Shown here: piece by piece, positions 44,454 to 56,900 of the stretch
How the letters are laid out: the number at the start of each line of letters is the position of its first letter
Numbering within the stretch: position 1 is the stretch's first letter
Source: Porodaedalea pini
Lineage: Eukaryota > Basidiomycota > Agaricomycetes > Hymenochaetales > Hymenochaetaceae
Assembly: GCA_002794775.1 (NCBI GenBank)
Contig: NBAY01000029.1
Span: 186,001-250,000, forward strand
Length of the DNA: 64,000 bases
Direction: 5' to 3'
Position numbers and translations under genes: made by a program
The notes under the pieces: generated by a model
The model's database searches: none
What the model was told of the DNA's origin: nothing
The model's input: the letters and a program-made list of their open reading frames with translations, nothing else

Positions 44454-46749
44454 ATGGGTCAAGTCGGCGGTGAGTGCCTACAATGCGACGCAGTCGAACT
44501 AGTTACTGATCCTGTCCTTCTCATCTACAACGCTAGTACATTCGAATCACCCTAACCAAGACTACACTCGCATTCTTTCTGTTCACATTCGCACATTGCT
44601 TTGCGCACGCACTCGTGCAGTCACTCCTCTTCGAGCTCGACTCTGATGCAAGCTCACTCACCTCAACCATCATCTCGACTGCAAAAGTGCCTCAGAACGA
44701 GTTTGCATGGCTATCTCAGAGCCGCAACGAGAGTACATACTCGAAATTGTATACACTGAAACTTTGCGATGAGATACCCTTTGAGAAGAGCGAGGAAGAA
44801 GACCCGTGCGTTGTTATCTTTCAGAGTGGCAACCCTGGTGTGGGCGAGGTACCGAATGGGTACAGAAAACGAGAGGTCCGTCACTGATATTCTTCTCTCA
44901 TGCCTGTGTCACACCTGACTGTGTCGATAACAGCTGGGTCCATCGAACTCGAATGCGACCGCGTCTCCCAACAACTCTTCAGACGTAGGCTCTGGCGGAC
45001 ATCTCGCGTCGAACACCAGCGAAGCTTTCATACAACCCATCTTTGACCCTATCTCGAGCAACATCTCGGGAATTGATCTCACGAATCCTGCCATCAATGG
45101 CGGGCAACCGGTTTCCTTGGACGTTCAGTGCACGAGAGTGCTATTATATGCAGACCAGGTGCTCAAAAACTCGAAAAGGGAAGAATTGGCTCTCATTGGT
45201 TCGGAATTTTGGCTGCTCTGGACTTCTGCGTTTGCTGTCAGTTCCTTTCTCTTATTACCATTGTCTGCTTTGATCGTTCACGTTTTATGCCTTTACTTGC
45301 AGATAATGTATGGTTCCATCGCACACCTGTACGTATTGTATCTGATATCATATATAAAAAGATTTGCTGATGATAACTCCGTGATCTGCTATCTGCCACA
45401 CCGCCTCTTAACTGCACGTCATGCTGCCAACCGAACTCATCATTTGATTCTGTTCGATCGCCTATGAGCGACCTTCGAAATCTATAGATGTTCTGCCCTC
45501 GCCTTTCGCATACTATCCGTGGGCTGGTCTGCATACTCTATTTGGCGGACGCACGACATCGACCGACGGTTCGACACGCTTCTCACTGAAGGTGCATGCG
45601 GTGTAGACCTCTTTCCGGGGTACTTTAAGTCACGCATTGCAATACAGGTACGGCAATCTACTGATTTGAAGGTTCTCATCAGTAGTTGGGTAGCATCGTC
45701 TAACTTTACCCCAATATCAAGATCGCTGATCTTGCGCTGAACGTCGTCGCACTGCTTTTGCTATCCTATCTCGTTGCCCGCCTGGTGCGGACGTACACGA
45801 CATTCATGTTCCGCTGCGTTGGACCGCCAGACCACGTTGTAAAGATCTACCGAGTAAGCCAATATACCACGATAATGTCACAAATCACGTTCATCAATAT
45901 TTCGTTCATCACCTGCAGTTCGTGCTGGGCCTGTTTACCTGCCTTCAGGTCTCAATATATTTTCTCATCACATCTGCTGCGCTTTGGCTCGACCAGCTTC
46001 TCAATGGGGCGATTGCCTCCATCTCTTCTCACACGACTCTGTATCTCGCCCTCTTAATTGTCACGCTTACTCTTATCCTTCCGTGGATCGCGATCGGATG
46101 GCGTTCCGTACGTTTCGAACAACGTCGAGCCCTGGCCTTCTTCGTCGGCCTCGGCTTGCTCTTTGAAACTGGCTGGTCGTTGATGTACGACACGCTCGTA
46201 TGGCGCTGGACGTGGATGCAATGGCCGTTCTTTGCTTCGCTGGCAGTCGCGGCGCAGCTCATACTGCTCGCGAGCATCGCGCTTGGCATTGTCTGTCGCT
46301 TGAACTTTGGGAAGGGGCTGAAGGAGTATCTCCAGGCGGCAAGCGCGCTGGAGAAGGAGGACTTCGAACCAGAGATCTTCGAGAACTCTGACAGGAAATC
46401 TCCGGTCTCAGGAGATGATAGCTGGGAAGCCGACATTGAGAAGAAGGCTTCAGCGGACCGTCTTTCCCAGACCCTCGACTTCGGCGCGCATCAGCCGACA
46501 CCGCCGCCGTCGCCGCCGTCATATGACACGCGCTTCGCGGCGTCGAGAATAGCCGCTCCTGTTCCATTGGTATTGAACTCAGCATCGCGAGCTCATCCAC
46601 CATCGAGCGTGCCGCCCGTAGGGCACACGGCCCGCCCACAGAGTCTCACAGGTGTGCTTCCGACGCTTCCTACGCTCGGAAAACATGCCCCTTGGAAGAG
46701 TTCCGAAGAAGCTGACAGCGACGAAGCGTATGCCGGACTCCGTCTCTGA
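44454..46749 (+). CDS. Seven-helix membrane protein with N-terminal ectodomain
   Basis: Exons: 44454-44501 (tentative), 44561-44875, 44934-45236, 45303-45328, 45488-45647, 45722-45853 and 45919-46749. Phases agree throughout, giving about 604 aa. A signal peptide-like stretch (TTLAFFLFTFAHCFAHA) is followed by an about 170-residue ectodomain with several N-x-S/T sites (NSNATASPNNSSD, NTSE, NISG). Seven hydrophobic helices follow: FWLLWTSAFAIMYGSIAHL, the next in LAFRILSVGWSAY, then ALNVVALLLLSYL, FVLGLFTCLQVSIYFLITSA, LALLIVTLTLILPWIAIGW, ALAFFVGLGLLF and FASLAVAAQLILLASIALG. The tail is cytosolic, Ser/Pro-rich. Motifs such as FRCVGPPDHVVKIY mark a family I associate with basidiomycetes; its function is unknown to me. 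It should act in the plasma or secretory membranes. The first exon is the least certain. Confidence 0.8.
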
Positions 46750-47440
46750 GAACAGGCCATTTCCATTTCCCATCCTGTTTATGTTACCTTGGACTTGCGC
46801 TCATTACCTCACGTTTTAGTCTTCACATATTCGCTGTTTGCTCTTGTATATGTAATTCCTGCCTGTATGAACAATCCTCCCTGTCTCCTGTTTCGTGTGA
46901 CTCTAATCTGTTAATATAGTTCAGTGAAGAAGAGTGGCGCGCGAAGATAAGTTTTTTGGACGCGGCTGAATTTTTATCTTGCCGGGCTTCGCGCGTCAAT
47001 CGATGCTTTAACTAGGTTGGAAACCGGACTTTGCGTCGAACGTCGAGCGTGAGGACGGCAGACTGTAATGAAGGCTATGAAATATGAGCAGCGAGAGGAG
47101 TAAGAGAATGAGAAATTGATATCGTTACGAAGCCCAGCTTTGGAAAGTGAGGACATGCCGTTTGCACGTGATTAAGATTATATCGCGCTGTGCGTTGTTT
47201 GTTCGTGCTTACTTATTATCTAACAGGAATCACGAAGTTAAAAAGAAAATAATCATGGATTTGATGATTTTGTCTTTGGACGTTTCTCACTCTACTTGTA
47301 CAAAATATTCATTTCCATAAGGAAGATGGTTGGCTTTCTTCAGCGAGTAATAGTATAGATGTCTCGCAACTGTTCATTTACGACTTAAAAGATAAGAAAT
47401 AAAGAAGGTTTCCTCCAGCGGCGCACTCGAGCTGCCAAAC
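46750..47440. other. Convergent intergenic region
   Basis: Spacer between the 3' ends of the membrane-protein gene (+) and the F-box gene (-). It presumably holds both polyadenylation regions. No gene seen. Confidence 0.6.
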
Positions 47441-50073
47441 TCATACTATCTGAAGTCTAGGACGCCAGGGAATACCTCTGTAGTTCGTAACAGAAATCCC
47501 GTGCCCGTGTATCAATGTGTCTAAGTACTTCGGCCAGACGCTCCTTCGTATTTCAGAGCTGTAAGACAGGATAAAGCTCAGTCAATAAGTTACTCCAAGA
47601 GCAGGGATTACAGAGCGCACGCAGAAATTATGATCACGTACTCGGTATATGGCCATTTGAATACTGATCGTATCTGGATCTCTTCGAGATTTCTGGAGCC
47701 TTTCGGAACCGAATCTAAATAGACATGAAGTCGTTCGAAGAATGGCATTACAGTTGACTTTGTGTGTATACCGTCAATCCCATAACTACAGGTGATCAAA
47801 TAAATCGATAGGAGAATGAAAGCGTAAAATTAAGAGTAAGTGTATGAATTCGATTATAATTGACAGCTACCGAGAAAAAGATGCGTACGTGAAACAGAGC
47901 TCGATCTTCTTTAATGTAGTGGCAGAAAGGGAGCGGCTGAGCATCTCGAAGTCTGGGTTCTACGATTGAATATATGAAATCCAAGTAAAACTCCATAGAA
48001 TGGGAGGATGAAACAAGAGTTACTTACGACAGTACCACTTCCAAGAACAAGCGTCTCCACACCGCCGTTATCTTGCACAGAACCAATGATATTGTACACT
48101 CGAGCTGACTCGGATTTGGAGGAAGTTTCAAGCGAGCCCGCGATGCTCAGCCGTTTAACGGTACTCAAACTATCAGATGACAGAAGCGCAATGAGATGGC
48201 TGCGCATGTGCTAGACGAAGTGGTATACTCACTCCCAATGAGCGATCAGTTCGAACACTCGGCAATCCTCGTAGTCTTGGATTGTTAGCACACGGAGTCG
48301 CCCGAAGCCCAGCTTCTTGGCGGCGATGCTGTTTTTATCATACCCACGAACGACAGAGTTGGCGATAGGAGGGAGACTATTGCGGCATCGAAGCCAAAGG
48401 ACCTCTAGGCTGTCAAAACCTGCGAAGTAGTCTGGGTATAAAATAAAGCTCTCATTGTCGACATCGCAAATATGATCCAAATGCGAGTCGAGATAAATAT
48501 CGAGCTTCGATAGCGTACAACCGAGATAGCGTGCGAGCAAGCGAATATCAGCCGGACACGCTGGAAGAGTAAGCTCGGTCAGCTGGGGCATGCTGCACAA
48601 TGCGTTGAGTACGATATTTCGGGCTTGGCACTCCATGCCTGTCACGGTACGTGGGTAGCTATTAATATAGACGCTATGAACCAAAGGCACAGCACCGAGG
48701 TCTGATTCGCGTAAGAACCCTTGTAAAAATAGCATTCCGTGATAGAAGTCTGTGATTGAAATGTGCAGAAATCTGAAGGGTCGCACGACAGACTATAAGC
48801 GAGTCGTCAGTCGAATGGTATAAGCATTTAGAAGACAAATGAATCATCCGCGTACGCACTTTGAAGAACTTCGAGACGCGCGTCAGTGCACAGAACATCC
48901 TTCTAAAAGCATAAAGCCCTGTTTCGTCGAGCCCATCTGAGAAGAGTGCCTCATCCAGTACCTCCAAGGAAAAGAGAGCTATCTCGATTATCCGCTTTGT
49001 AATACAGTCCGGTAACTGAGGAAGATTCGCAGCGTTATCTGTCAAGGGATGTACTTGTAATTTGTTTCCTTTGCCGTTAGACTCCTCATTGAACCTGTAT
49101 ACAGCAACGTGTCATCCAGCCGTTCGAAATACATAACATAGATTGATACGCACTGATCGTAGAACTTGACTCGGTCTCGGACACTCTGCTTCGAGGCGAT
49201 ATAGACTCTGATCTTTCTTTTCATTCGTACAGGACAGTCTACGACACGTATTTCTTCCACCTTGCTCTTATCAAAGAGCTTGCCAATGAAGACTGGGATT
49301 TCGACGTTGCGCGAGCTGGATACAGCGACGACGCGTAGCCTCCGCGCTTGTACCAAAGCATCGGCAAAACAGTTTGTTCGAGGAAGGGCGAAGACTTTGC
49401 TACGCCATTGAACGCGCCATTCAAATGTGTCCTGCCACGTTTAAACAGTTGTTTTTCAATCGGTTCCGAGCACAGGCTTGGAACTCACTAGGTAATTAGA
49501 ACCCTTTATCATCCTGCATAACGCTTCCACAACTTGGTCCATAGACCGGTTACGAGTAATTGTGCTTCCGAGGTCATGCAGCACAATTTTTTGCGGGCTA
49601 AGATGACTGAGCGCATCACAGAGTGTCGATGCATCCACAGCACTGTATACCACTAGGCTCAAAACCAGGCTTTCCACCTGCGGGGTCCGTTTCAAGACCT
49701 GCCCCAAACCTGAATAGTATGTGCCTTCTTCAATGCGCAAGTTCCGTACTAATAAGCCAAGCTCGGGATGTTTAAGGAGCGTCGTGCGCAGCACGTAGAC
49801 TTGCGCAGCAGAGCGCAGCACAACGGTGCGGTAAAGCAGAGGAATGCAGACAACCAACCACCATTTGGATACGAGTAGATATTGAGCAGAGGAACGTGTA
49901 CGTTGTCCAAATCGTGTGCAAGGACTGGTAAATGCGTCATCACGGACTGCAAGGACCAGCATTAGGATTGAGCGAAGCAGCTCGACCGGAAGACAAGAGA
50001 TCGGCGAACGTGGATCCGAGGGGCTCGTGCTGAGCATGGTGTACATGCAAAAAGTATGCAAGACACTGTCCAT
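47441..50073 (-). CDS. F-box-like protein with two tandem F-box/LRR-like modules
   Basis: Eight exons in minus order: 50073-49489, 49431-49154, 49094-48860, 48792-48233, 48199-48028, 47959-47889, 47785-47642 and 47558-47441. Every junction keeps phase, giving about 720 aa. Module 1 starts with an F-box-like helix (ISCLPVELLRSILMLVLAV) and LVSKWWLVVCIPLLYRTV, followed by leucine-rich text. Module 2 starts at LPQLPDCITKRIIEIALFSL with CALTRVSKFFK, followed by LRR-like strands (LTELTLPACP, SLEVLWLRCRN, RLRVLTIQDYED). Such proteins act as substrate adaptors of SCF ubiquitin ligases. Module 2 has no ATG of its own, so one fused gene is favoured over two neighbours. The start could also be one of the two later ATGs in the first 20 codons. 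Confidence 0.72.
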
Positions 50074-50766
50074 TCTTTCTTTGCGGATGCTTCTGGCCAC
50101 CGATCTGTGGCTAGGAAATGTTGCGGAAGTGCAATGTGGCGAAGTGCAATGTGCCCCGATGTCGATGGCCGGTGGTCTACCTTTAAGTATGTGCAGTACA
50201 TAAGCGGGACAGAGAGAATCACATTTCACATACAAGTAGATCGACGTGGATATGGATATGTAGAGTTCTCGCATGGTAGCAAAGCAGTCGCTTACTATGT
50301 GACCATCAAGTTTGTCTGGTGGTGGCCTCTGCGGAGTACACAAAGGGAAGTCGACGCCGATCGTACTCCTTAAAGTTCGGCTGCTGCGATCTACTAAAAA
50401 GAGACAGCGTAAGATGTGGCCATGATCAGCGTATCTCGTTGTTCAGTAGGCATTTTAAGAGAGTCGTTTTCGGGGTGCGCACGCTTCTTCTCCCGTAGTC
50501 GGAGCCCGATTTTCGAAGCAAGAAACATTCGCGCTCATATTCCAGTCTCCGTTATTTCTAGAAAAATTGCCAGACATATTGCTCAAGATCGCTTTTTTGT
50601 GTGCTACAATAAGGATCTGGATGTAGGCAAGTCATACAGAGTCGGAGGTAGACGGCGGACGCGCAACGCGTCCCGAGTCGCGTTAGCCGATGCTCACTTA
50701 ACCTCTTACCACCATCACCTAGATCGTGGGAAAAGTCTTAACCTGTGCAAATCTCTGTCTCCAACG

Positions 50767-53011
50767 ATGGTTCCGCCTCCCAATCCGAAGCCATCTACCC
50801 TTCATAGAACCAAATCGCTCAGGTCCTTAGGCAACATCAAGGATCCGACCAAATGCGACGAGTGTAAATACGATCTCCCATTTCACAGTCGCTCGTGTGT
50901 TTCTGGCGCGGCGAAACTCTGCACTCAGTGCGGACGCGACTCAACATACAACCACAACCCAGCCGTATGCAAAATGGCAAGGAACAATCAAGCCAACTGG
51001 ACACCCGACACTGAAGCGGACCAGCACGCCGCCGCTCTGCGTAAACAGGGGGACCTCCCTCCCACCCCCGACATACCATCTCAAGCCAGTCTTAAACGCT
51101 CTCCGTCTGAAGAGGAGCATCATGGACGTGAAGCCCCAGGCAACCCTGCTACAATCGGTCACATCCCGGACGACAAGGACGCAATGGACGCCGACGACGA
51201 CTTATACGTCGACAGCAACCCCCCCCCAACTCGACAACGACGAGGAGGATCCGGACATCGCCGGCGAGGATCCGGCCATCGCCGAAGAAGTCAACAGGAA
51301 GTCATGTGAGCTGGCCGCGAAGTCGGTTCACGAACTCCGTGCCCTCATCAATCAGGATACTTGGACGTCCACGACGCCCTTCTATGACGATCCAGCCATG
51401 ATGGGCCGTTATATGGCCAGCATCACATCCTCCCTCTGTTTCTGGATCAATCGATCCAATACTTTCGACGACGAGACTGCTCACGAAAACTATGCTAACT
51501 CTTCTCTCAACCAGTTCCAAACTACTTTCAAAATCCATGCTCCCTATTGTAAAAATGTTTTTGACAATATTTATCGCAGCCCCCAGGACATCCGCGAGGA
51601 GCAGATCTCCGACGAGCTCACATCCATGTCTCGCTCCATTTCCTCTCTTGTATCTATGGTATCCACTCTTACGGAAAAAACTAACAAATTGGAAAAACAG
51701 GCACAAAACCCCACTAAACCCAAAGTTTCCTTTTCGTCTAACATTTCTTCAGTTCCGAAAACCCTACCTGATCCACTTGGCGCCACCTTCACTCACGACC
51801 CACGCTTCCCTCCGCCTCCCCCTGTCGTAAAACAACGTGTTCCCACCCCCAAAGGCGGCCGGACCAACTACGCTGCGGCTATGGCCAACACCCGCATTCC
51901 AGGGTCCGGCTACCGTATGGATACTCAAGGGACCATTCACGCACCGGATGGTTACATGCATTCTGAGCACAATGCCCCTCGACCCGGCCTCTCTACGACT
52001 ATTTATACACCACCCGTCCAGTCCGTCGGCACAGACAGAGATGGGTATACCACCGTCACATACGCTAGGGCGACTCAGAAAAAGCCCAAGCAAGTACCCA
52101 CCAAAGTCACCACCACCTCCATAGACCACCCTGACGGGGAGGTTGTCACCAAACCTATGAATCGGGCTAACGGCTCGGTCAACACACGTGTCCATAACGT
52201 CAAGCGCGTATACTTTTCTCTCCCTGATAACCTTGCTATTCGCCCACTTCCTAACTCCATTAAGAACACCGTCCATGCTGGGCTTAAAGGTTCTGCGGAG
52301 TTTAAGCATCTCGTTATCCTTAACGTTGAATACACCTCCAACGGCAACCTTTGCGTTTCTTTCACTAACATTCGCCCGGACTTCGACTCCACTTTCCTTT
52401 CCCTTTCATCACTTCTCAACCGCACCATCAACATTAGCGGCGCTAAAGTTTTCACCCCCTCCCCACAGTTTAAACTTGTTTTACCGGCTGTGCCAGTATT
52501 CGACAAACACACTAACGTTCTTTATTCTGAACACGACTTAACGGAGGAACTTTCCTCCCTCCCTCAATTCGAGGGACAGGAATTCCTTTACCCTCCTCGG
52601 TTCATGGCGTCCATCGAGCGCCTTAACACTCTTGACTATTGCAACGTCTCAATTATTTTGAAGGACACTAACCGCTTAGCCTTTGACCACTTTTTCCTCC
52701 ATAATAACCACAGTATCCCGATTTTCGGCGTCATCCGACACCTCGAAGAAATGCGGTCCCGCCCAACCATCTCCCAATGCGATAATTGCCATCGCCTGGG
52801 ACATTCTTCCACCAAATGCCATTCAGTAGCCCGTTGCACCATCTGTTCGGAACCCCATCGTACCGCAGTGCACGTCGCCAGGTGCGCCCCATGCACCGCC
52901 TCCAACAACCTCACGTGTCAACATTTCGCGCATTGCATCAACTGCCAAGGCGACCATAACTCCAGGTCTTCCGCCTGTCCTGCACGCCGCAATTACAGAC
53001 CACCCTTTTAA
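50767..53011 (+). pseudogene. LINE ORF1 (gag-like, CCHC), frame break in a C9 run
   Basis: The frame from ATG 50767 carries two Cys/His clusters (CDECKYDLPFHSRSC, CTQCGRDSTYNHNPAVC) and reaches an acidic stretch. At the nine-C run 51219-51227 the coding text moves +1: QLDNDEEDPDIAGEDPAIAE continues in the other frame to TAA at 53009-53011. A coiled-coil part (about 51600-51700), a Pro-rich linker, an RRM-like central domain and C-terminal knuckles (CDNCHRLGHSSTKC, CINCQGDHNSRSSAC) follow. It would bind LINE RNA. The break looks like a one-base insertion; programmed slippage is possible but unproven. Length is about 747 residues across the shift. Confidence 0.82.
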
Positions 53012-56000
53012 ATGAACACAACCATCTCAATTCTCTCTCTTAATGTCCATCACTCTGAACCCACAACTGACCTTCTTTTTAAGTCTCTCTTTCAACGGGG
53101 CAATCTCTGCCCCGACATTCTTTGTTTACAGGAAATCCCCACTATTTCTACTATCACCCCGTCCAAAACATCTCCATTGGGTGAAAAACATTTTGACACC
53201 TGAAATTCAGACCCTTTTATTTGCGTACTCCCCCCTCAATCCACTTCCATTCGACCTAGTTGTGCGACTTTCATTCATCCGCGCATCTCTCACCTTTTTA
53301 ACTCTCAGCCGCATCTTTCTCGCTCCGTCTGCCAAGTCACCATTAGCATCGAACGCGGCTCATCGCTTCCCCCTCTTTACATTTGGAACATTTATAGTTC
53401 TCCTAGTACCCACTCCTTTGAAGACCCTTTTCCTGTTCCTTCTCCTACTGACACCCACATCTTCATGGGCGATTTCAACCGTCATTCTGTCCTTTGGTCC
53501 GATACCCATCTTTCCCATTACTTTCATTCTGCCAAACCCCTTCTACAATGGCTAGATAATTCCTCTTTATCAGTCGCCAACCCCCTGACCATACCCACAT
53601 TCCTTCACCCCCAGGGATCTTCAACCCTGGACCTTGTCATCAGCTCTTCGGACATTTTTCCCTTCATTAGCCAGTCTCTCCTTATTGGCGACCCTTCATT
53701 TGAATTCCATTCGGATCATCTCCCCCTTACTTTTAACATACCTACGTCCTTTATTCCGCCTCCAGATACCCCTCCTCTTCACCTCGTTCGCAAACGTGAC
53801 ATTCCTTCTTTAATTTCTGAATTTCGCGATTCGCGACTTTTCACATTTAATACTTCTGATATCCATCTTCCGGCGCACCTTGACGCCAAATTACATTCGT
53901 TTTATACTTCCTTTTCTTCCTTCACCTCTCGCTTTTTGCGAAAGCGCAAACCCCGAACGTACTTCGGGCCCCACTCTTGGTGGACCGAGCAATGCAGTTG
54001 CGATTACCAAGCGCATCACAACAACCCATCGCTGAGTAGCCTCGCACGACTCCAACAAACCCTTGCCCATGCCAAAACCACATTCTTTGGCGATCTCCTC
54101 CATCGATCTGACCACTCATCGATTTGGAGACACAAACATTTAGGCACTGCACGCCGACAACACCCTATCGGCGCTCTCAAACTCCCATCCGGGCATTATA
54201 CTCTTAATGAAAGCGAGAAGTCTGACCTCTTCCGCTCCACGTTTTTCCCGGCGCTACCTAGCGGCTACCGCGACCAGCATTTGCTCCCTCCCCCTGTCGA
54301 AATTGAGCCTGTCTCAGTCGACGAAATGCTCCGAGCCCTTATGGGCACCGACGACGAAACTGCCCCTGGCAGTAATTGTTTCTCTTATTTTCATTTAAAA
54401 CTTTTTATCGAACTCGAACCACAATTCTTTTCCCAAATTTTCTCCCTTTGCCTTTCATTTGGCTATTTCCCTTTATCCTTCAAACATTCTATCATTACAT
54501 TCATTCCTAAACCAAAACGTTCTGATTTTTCTCTCCCTCGCTCTTTTTGTCCAATAGCCCTCGTGGATACGATGGGCAAACTTTTCGAACACATTCTTTT
54601 CAATCGACTCCAAATTATATTCGAACAACGTTCTCTCATTCCTTCTTCACAGCATGGCTGCCGGAAAGCCTTATCCATGCTGACGGCCTGCTATGAAGTT
54701 TTACATTTCAACAATTTTGAGCCCCACATTCGTTCCCCTTTTACCTCCGCTCCAGGCCTGGGCCCTACTGAGCCTCGCCGCCACCGTTTATTAACGTCCA
54801 TTATCACAATTGACATTCAAGGTTTTTTCGACAACATTTCACATCCACTCCTTATTGACCGCTTAACCCGGTCTAACATTCATCCCAATCTCATCAATTG
54901 CATTTCCCATTGGATGCGCGATCGACCCATTTCCCTTCATTTCAATCAGTTCTTTTCAGAAACTTTCACCAAGCCCAATCGGGGTGTCCCCCAAGGATCC
55001 CCTCTCTCCCCCCTTATTTCTATCTTCGCGGCTGCTCCGGCCATCGAAAATTATTATAAACAATTTCCTTACAATCGTCCCCTTTTCGCTTACATGGACG
55101 ACCACTTGCTGGCCGCCCGCTCTTTGAGCATGCGTACCAACCTTATTTGTTTGCGCAACCAATACCGCTTTCTTTCTTTACAATTTTCGCAACTGGGCCT
55201 TTCCATTGACCCAGACTCTGTTGAACTTATTCACTTTACCCCCGTTGGCACTCTTAATACCGTTAACACTTCCTACCCAACACAACCAGACAAACAACCA
55301 TCCCTTATTCTATCACCCTCTTTAACCATTCGCCCTCACTCCCATATTACATGGTTGGGTATTATTTTCCATCATCAATTGGTCCCTTCTTTACACCTTC
55401 AGTCATGAGCTAACAAAGCTCTCTCTACACTCCATCAATGCTCCTTTCTATTCCATTCCTCTCACGGCGCATACCTCGAGTACGCCCGCCTTCTTTATTT
55501 CAACCTTATTCGTTCTGTTGCCGTCTACAGCGCCCAACTATTCCCTCATTCCTCTGCTATTTGCTCAATTCTCGAACCGGTGCAACATCGCGCCCTTTCT
55601 CTTATACTTTCTCACAGCGTCAATAAAGACGCAGCCGGATCTTTACTTTCAATTCCCCCGATTGATCTCTTCATTCAATACCAGGCCAAGCGCTTCATAA
55701 CCTCTTATGTATCATCCTTTCAATCTTCTCTCCCTCCTTCCGCTATAATCTGAGATTCACTCCCGGCTGACATTTTTATCCCCAGTACCAATCTTTACCC
55801 GATTATTCCACCTGTTCATTCGCGTCTTTCCTTAGTTCCTCTTACTTCTCATAAAGACAGCCTCTTCGCCAGACGATCTTTCCTTCAACTCTTTAACCAT
55901 CCCCCTCCCTTCCAATATTTTTTATTCACAGATGGTTCGGTCATTGAGCGCGAGGGCGTTCCCATCGGCAGCCACGGATTCTCCATCATGCATAACCGAC

Positions 56001-56842
56001 GCGAGCTCGCGTCCTTCATTTCGAACGCACATACCCAGAGCAACATTCTTTACGAAGAACAGCAGGCTCTCATCACTGGCATCTCGCGCTTCACTACCCT
56101 ACTCACGCATTGTAGTCACCCTTGCCATTTGCGCGTTGTCACCGATTCCGCAAATTGCACCAGCCTCATTTTTTCAGCGAACTCACTCCACGCTGCATTT
56201 ATCATTGCGTTCCGCAGATTCTGCGGCATTTTCTTGGCTTTGCACCACCCCGTGTCCACTATTGCGGTGCAATGGTTGCCCTCCCACATGGGACTACCAG
56301 GCAACTCACGAGCAGACCACCTCGCATCCCAAGCCTCACAATCACAGCGCAGAGTATCAGCACCTGTCACATTACTCAATTTACATTCGCGATTTTCCAC
56401 CGACCTTCTGGCCAAATGGCGGAACCGTGTCCTAAACCTCCGACACCATCGCAGCGCCACTACTGCGCCCTTTATCCTCTATCCAAGGCGCCAACTATGG
56501 CCCTTTCTGAGGCTTCACCCTGAGAAGCGCATCCCTCGCCACCTCCAGTCGAGGGCGATCGGGATCCTCCTCAATACTCACGACATGCATGATCGAGATC
56601 TACCACGCTGGTGCCCGGACCCCCTCTGTACCAAACATGACGTCCATCACATTCTTAACGTTTGTCCATATTTTTTGCAGCTTCGCCGCCAGTTCTTCCA
56701 CAAACCTGTCCTTCCACTTTCATTTGCAAACTGGTTTGCCCCTTCCAACTTCATGTTACTCATCCAATTCGCGTACTTTTCCTTTTGTCGTCCTCCCAAC
56801 GCCATGCCGTATTATTCAGACCTCCCACTTGAACTGATATAA
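53012..56842 (+). pseudogene. LINE ORF2: endonuclease-RT-RNase H, three TGA stops
   Basis: ATG directly follows the ORF1 stop (TAAATG). The APE-type endonuclease includes LNVHHSE, DILCLQE, FMGDFNRHSVLW and HSDHLPL. RT motifs include FSYFHLKLF, ITIDIQGFFDN (catalytic Asp), RGVPQGSPLSPLIS and FAYMDDHLL (YxDD, about residue 692). RNase H (FTDGSVIEREG, YEEQQALITGI, VVTDSANCTS, GNSRADHLA; about 55930-56360) and a terminal CPDPLCTKHDVHHILNVCP finger follow. Stops: TGA at 53201-53203, 55406-55408 and 55751-55753, all in the same frame with coding text on both sides. Total length about 1,276 codons, normal for the clade. Confidence 0.9.
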
Positions 56843-56900
56843 TTACAATTCCTACCAAATAACGTCCATTTCTTTATCTTACTGTAGCCACACATTCAGC

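Larger units (their letters stand above)
50430..56900 (+). mobile_element. Tad/I-type LINE retrotransposon with RNase H
   Basis: Two ORFs (50767-53011 and 53012-56842): ORF1 with CCHC knuckles; ORF2 with endonuclease, reverse transcriptase and RNase H. The 5' boundary is approximate. The 3' end shows no clear poly(A) tract or target duplication. The coding strand is strikingly pyrimidine-rich. ORF1 has one frame break and ORF2 three TGA stops, so this copy is recently dead. Confidence 0.85.
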
